From assembly GCA_004764695.1 (NCBI GenBank), contig SMSO01000033.1, forward strand, positions 1,875,001 through 1,939,000: a stretch of 64,000 nt of DNA, given 5' to 3'. Made by a program: the position numbers and the translations under genes. Shown one piece after another: positions 63,117-64,000 of the stretch (position 1 is its first letter; every line of letters begins with the position of its first letter). The notes below the pieces were generated by a model. That model was not told the origin of the DNA and did no database searches. It worked only from the letters and a program-made list of their open reading frames with translations. The stretch is from Schizochytrium sp. TIO01. Its lineage: Eukaryota; Sar; Bigyra; Thraustochytrida; Thraustochytriidae.

Positions 63117-63406
63117 GTCGAGTAACTTGAACTAAAAGCTATCCGATTTTGGTTCTACTAATCGCCTCGCCAGCTGGTAGGAACCTGCCTTTAGAGACGC
63201 TATGCTGCTAGAAGGCAGTGCACAGGACCAACTAGCGAATCCCAAGGCCAAGCCTAGCGTTATCATGAGAAAAGATGTACCCGGGTGCCTCATAACCGTT
63301 AAAAACGAATCTTGCATCCGATGTATAAACGTCAACAAGATCCAAACCGGCGTTGAGGGGATTAGTAGAACCAAAAGCGGATAGCTTTTAGTTCAAGTTA
63401 CTCGAC
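63117..63406. mobile_element. 290-bp element with 52-bp terminal inverted repeats (MITE-like)
   Basis: The left arm 63117-63168 (starting GTCGAGTAACTTGAAC) is the inverse of the right arm 63355-63406 with two mismatches over 52 bp. The arms enclose 186 bp of unrelated sequence without a credible gene. This is the form of a non-autonomous DNA transposon (MITE) or a foldback element. No target-site duplication is evident in the flanks, so the true ends may differ slightly. Confidence 0.65.
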
Positions 63407-64000
63407 TTAAACTAGGTGTTGAGAAGACTTCTATTATTCTCGAAGACAACCTCGCGTCACCTTACATCAGCAGAAGGTTTTGTATCTCATTTTGTTTTCT
63501 GGCGCACTGAAAGAATGGCTCCAAAATCTCTCTCACTCCGGCACTTATGATTTAAGTAAAAGTTGAAGTTGAAAAATTAAGTCTATGTAGGTAGGTAGAT
63601 AGGTAGAGATATCACCCTCTGTTAACTGAGAACGCTGTCTCTTTGTATTGTTGTGGCTTTTGGCTGCTTGAAGCGCCGAGGAAGGTAGAGCGAGATTTAG
63701 ACTAAGGTAGCAGACTTCGTTAGGAATAATAGCTAACTGGAACAACGACGCAATAGACACTCTATTATTGTTATCTATAGTACGTGCTAGTCAGATCGAA
63801 AGAATCTGTCTAGATTTTGAGTGAACTCTCTATGATGAATTATTGCGTTGGCTTTAGTAGACGCTATACCGTCGTAGTTTCTGTAAGTGCTGTTCTACGA
63901 CACACAAACTTCCCAGCGGGGCACTTTTGTGTTTAGCACCATTGTGCTCATAATCCATACATAGCCGGACTTTGGTTGCGAAACCTCGAACAAACCAAAG

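Overview
The window is nuclear DNA from a eukaryote. It carries ER and Golgi trafficking genes, a KDEL-tailed ER chaperone, a ubiquitin hydrolase, RING proteins, a cyclin, a shared RNA polymerase subunit, a Ty1/copia retrotransposon and very many microsatellites. Genes are long, mostly intronless single frames, and intergenic stretches run to several kb. I read it as a free-living protist. A stramenopile such as a labyrinthulomycete would fit the intron-poor genes and the cysteine-rich secreted proteins, but that placement is a guess and not something the sequence proves.

Layout. 1-4377 (minus) is a decayed Ty1/copia element running off the left edge. 5005-8544 and 12442-15873 (both minus) are two very large paralogous secreted cysteine-rich proteins, each an internal duplication with a von Willebrand D-like motif in each half. 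A 5-copy CACGTG array lies upstream of the first. 15.9-22.9 kb and 24.7-29.4 kb are gene-poor, with microsatellites and GC-rich patches. Between and after them come a CAP10/GT90 glycosyltransferase (minus), RPB6 (minus) and an HYOU1/GRP170-type ER Hsp70 (plus). 34-39.9 kb holds a small orphan frame, GC-rich patches and a 9-bp minisatellite. 39.9-46.5 kb is a compact cluster: AP-1 mu (plus), a USP16/45-type deubiquitinase (minus) and a spliced coiled-coil gene (plus). 46.5-51.7 kb is repeat-rich. 51.7-60.0 kb has a 1394-residue Ser-rich RING-H2 protein, a multi-span membrane RING-H2 protein with a SAP-like tail, and a Pho80/P-type cyclin (minus). The last 4 kb is repeats plus a 290-bp element with 52-bp inverted ends.

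How the genes relate. Most recognisable genes are housekeeping. HYOU1, the GT90 enzyme and the two secreted glycoproteins all use the secretory pathway, and AP-1 mu sorts cargo at the trans-Golgi. Two RING proteins and one deubiquitinase within about 17 kb are ubiquitin-related, but nothing shows co-regulation. The most unusual content is the tandem pair of duplicated secreted proteins with its palindrome-array promoter. I recognise no named family for the full-length proteins.
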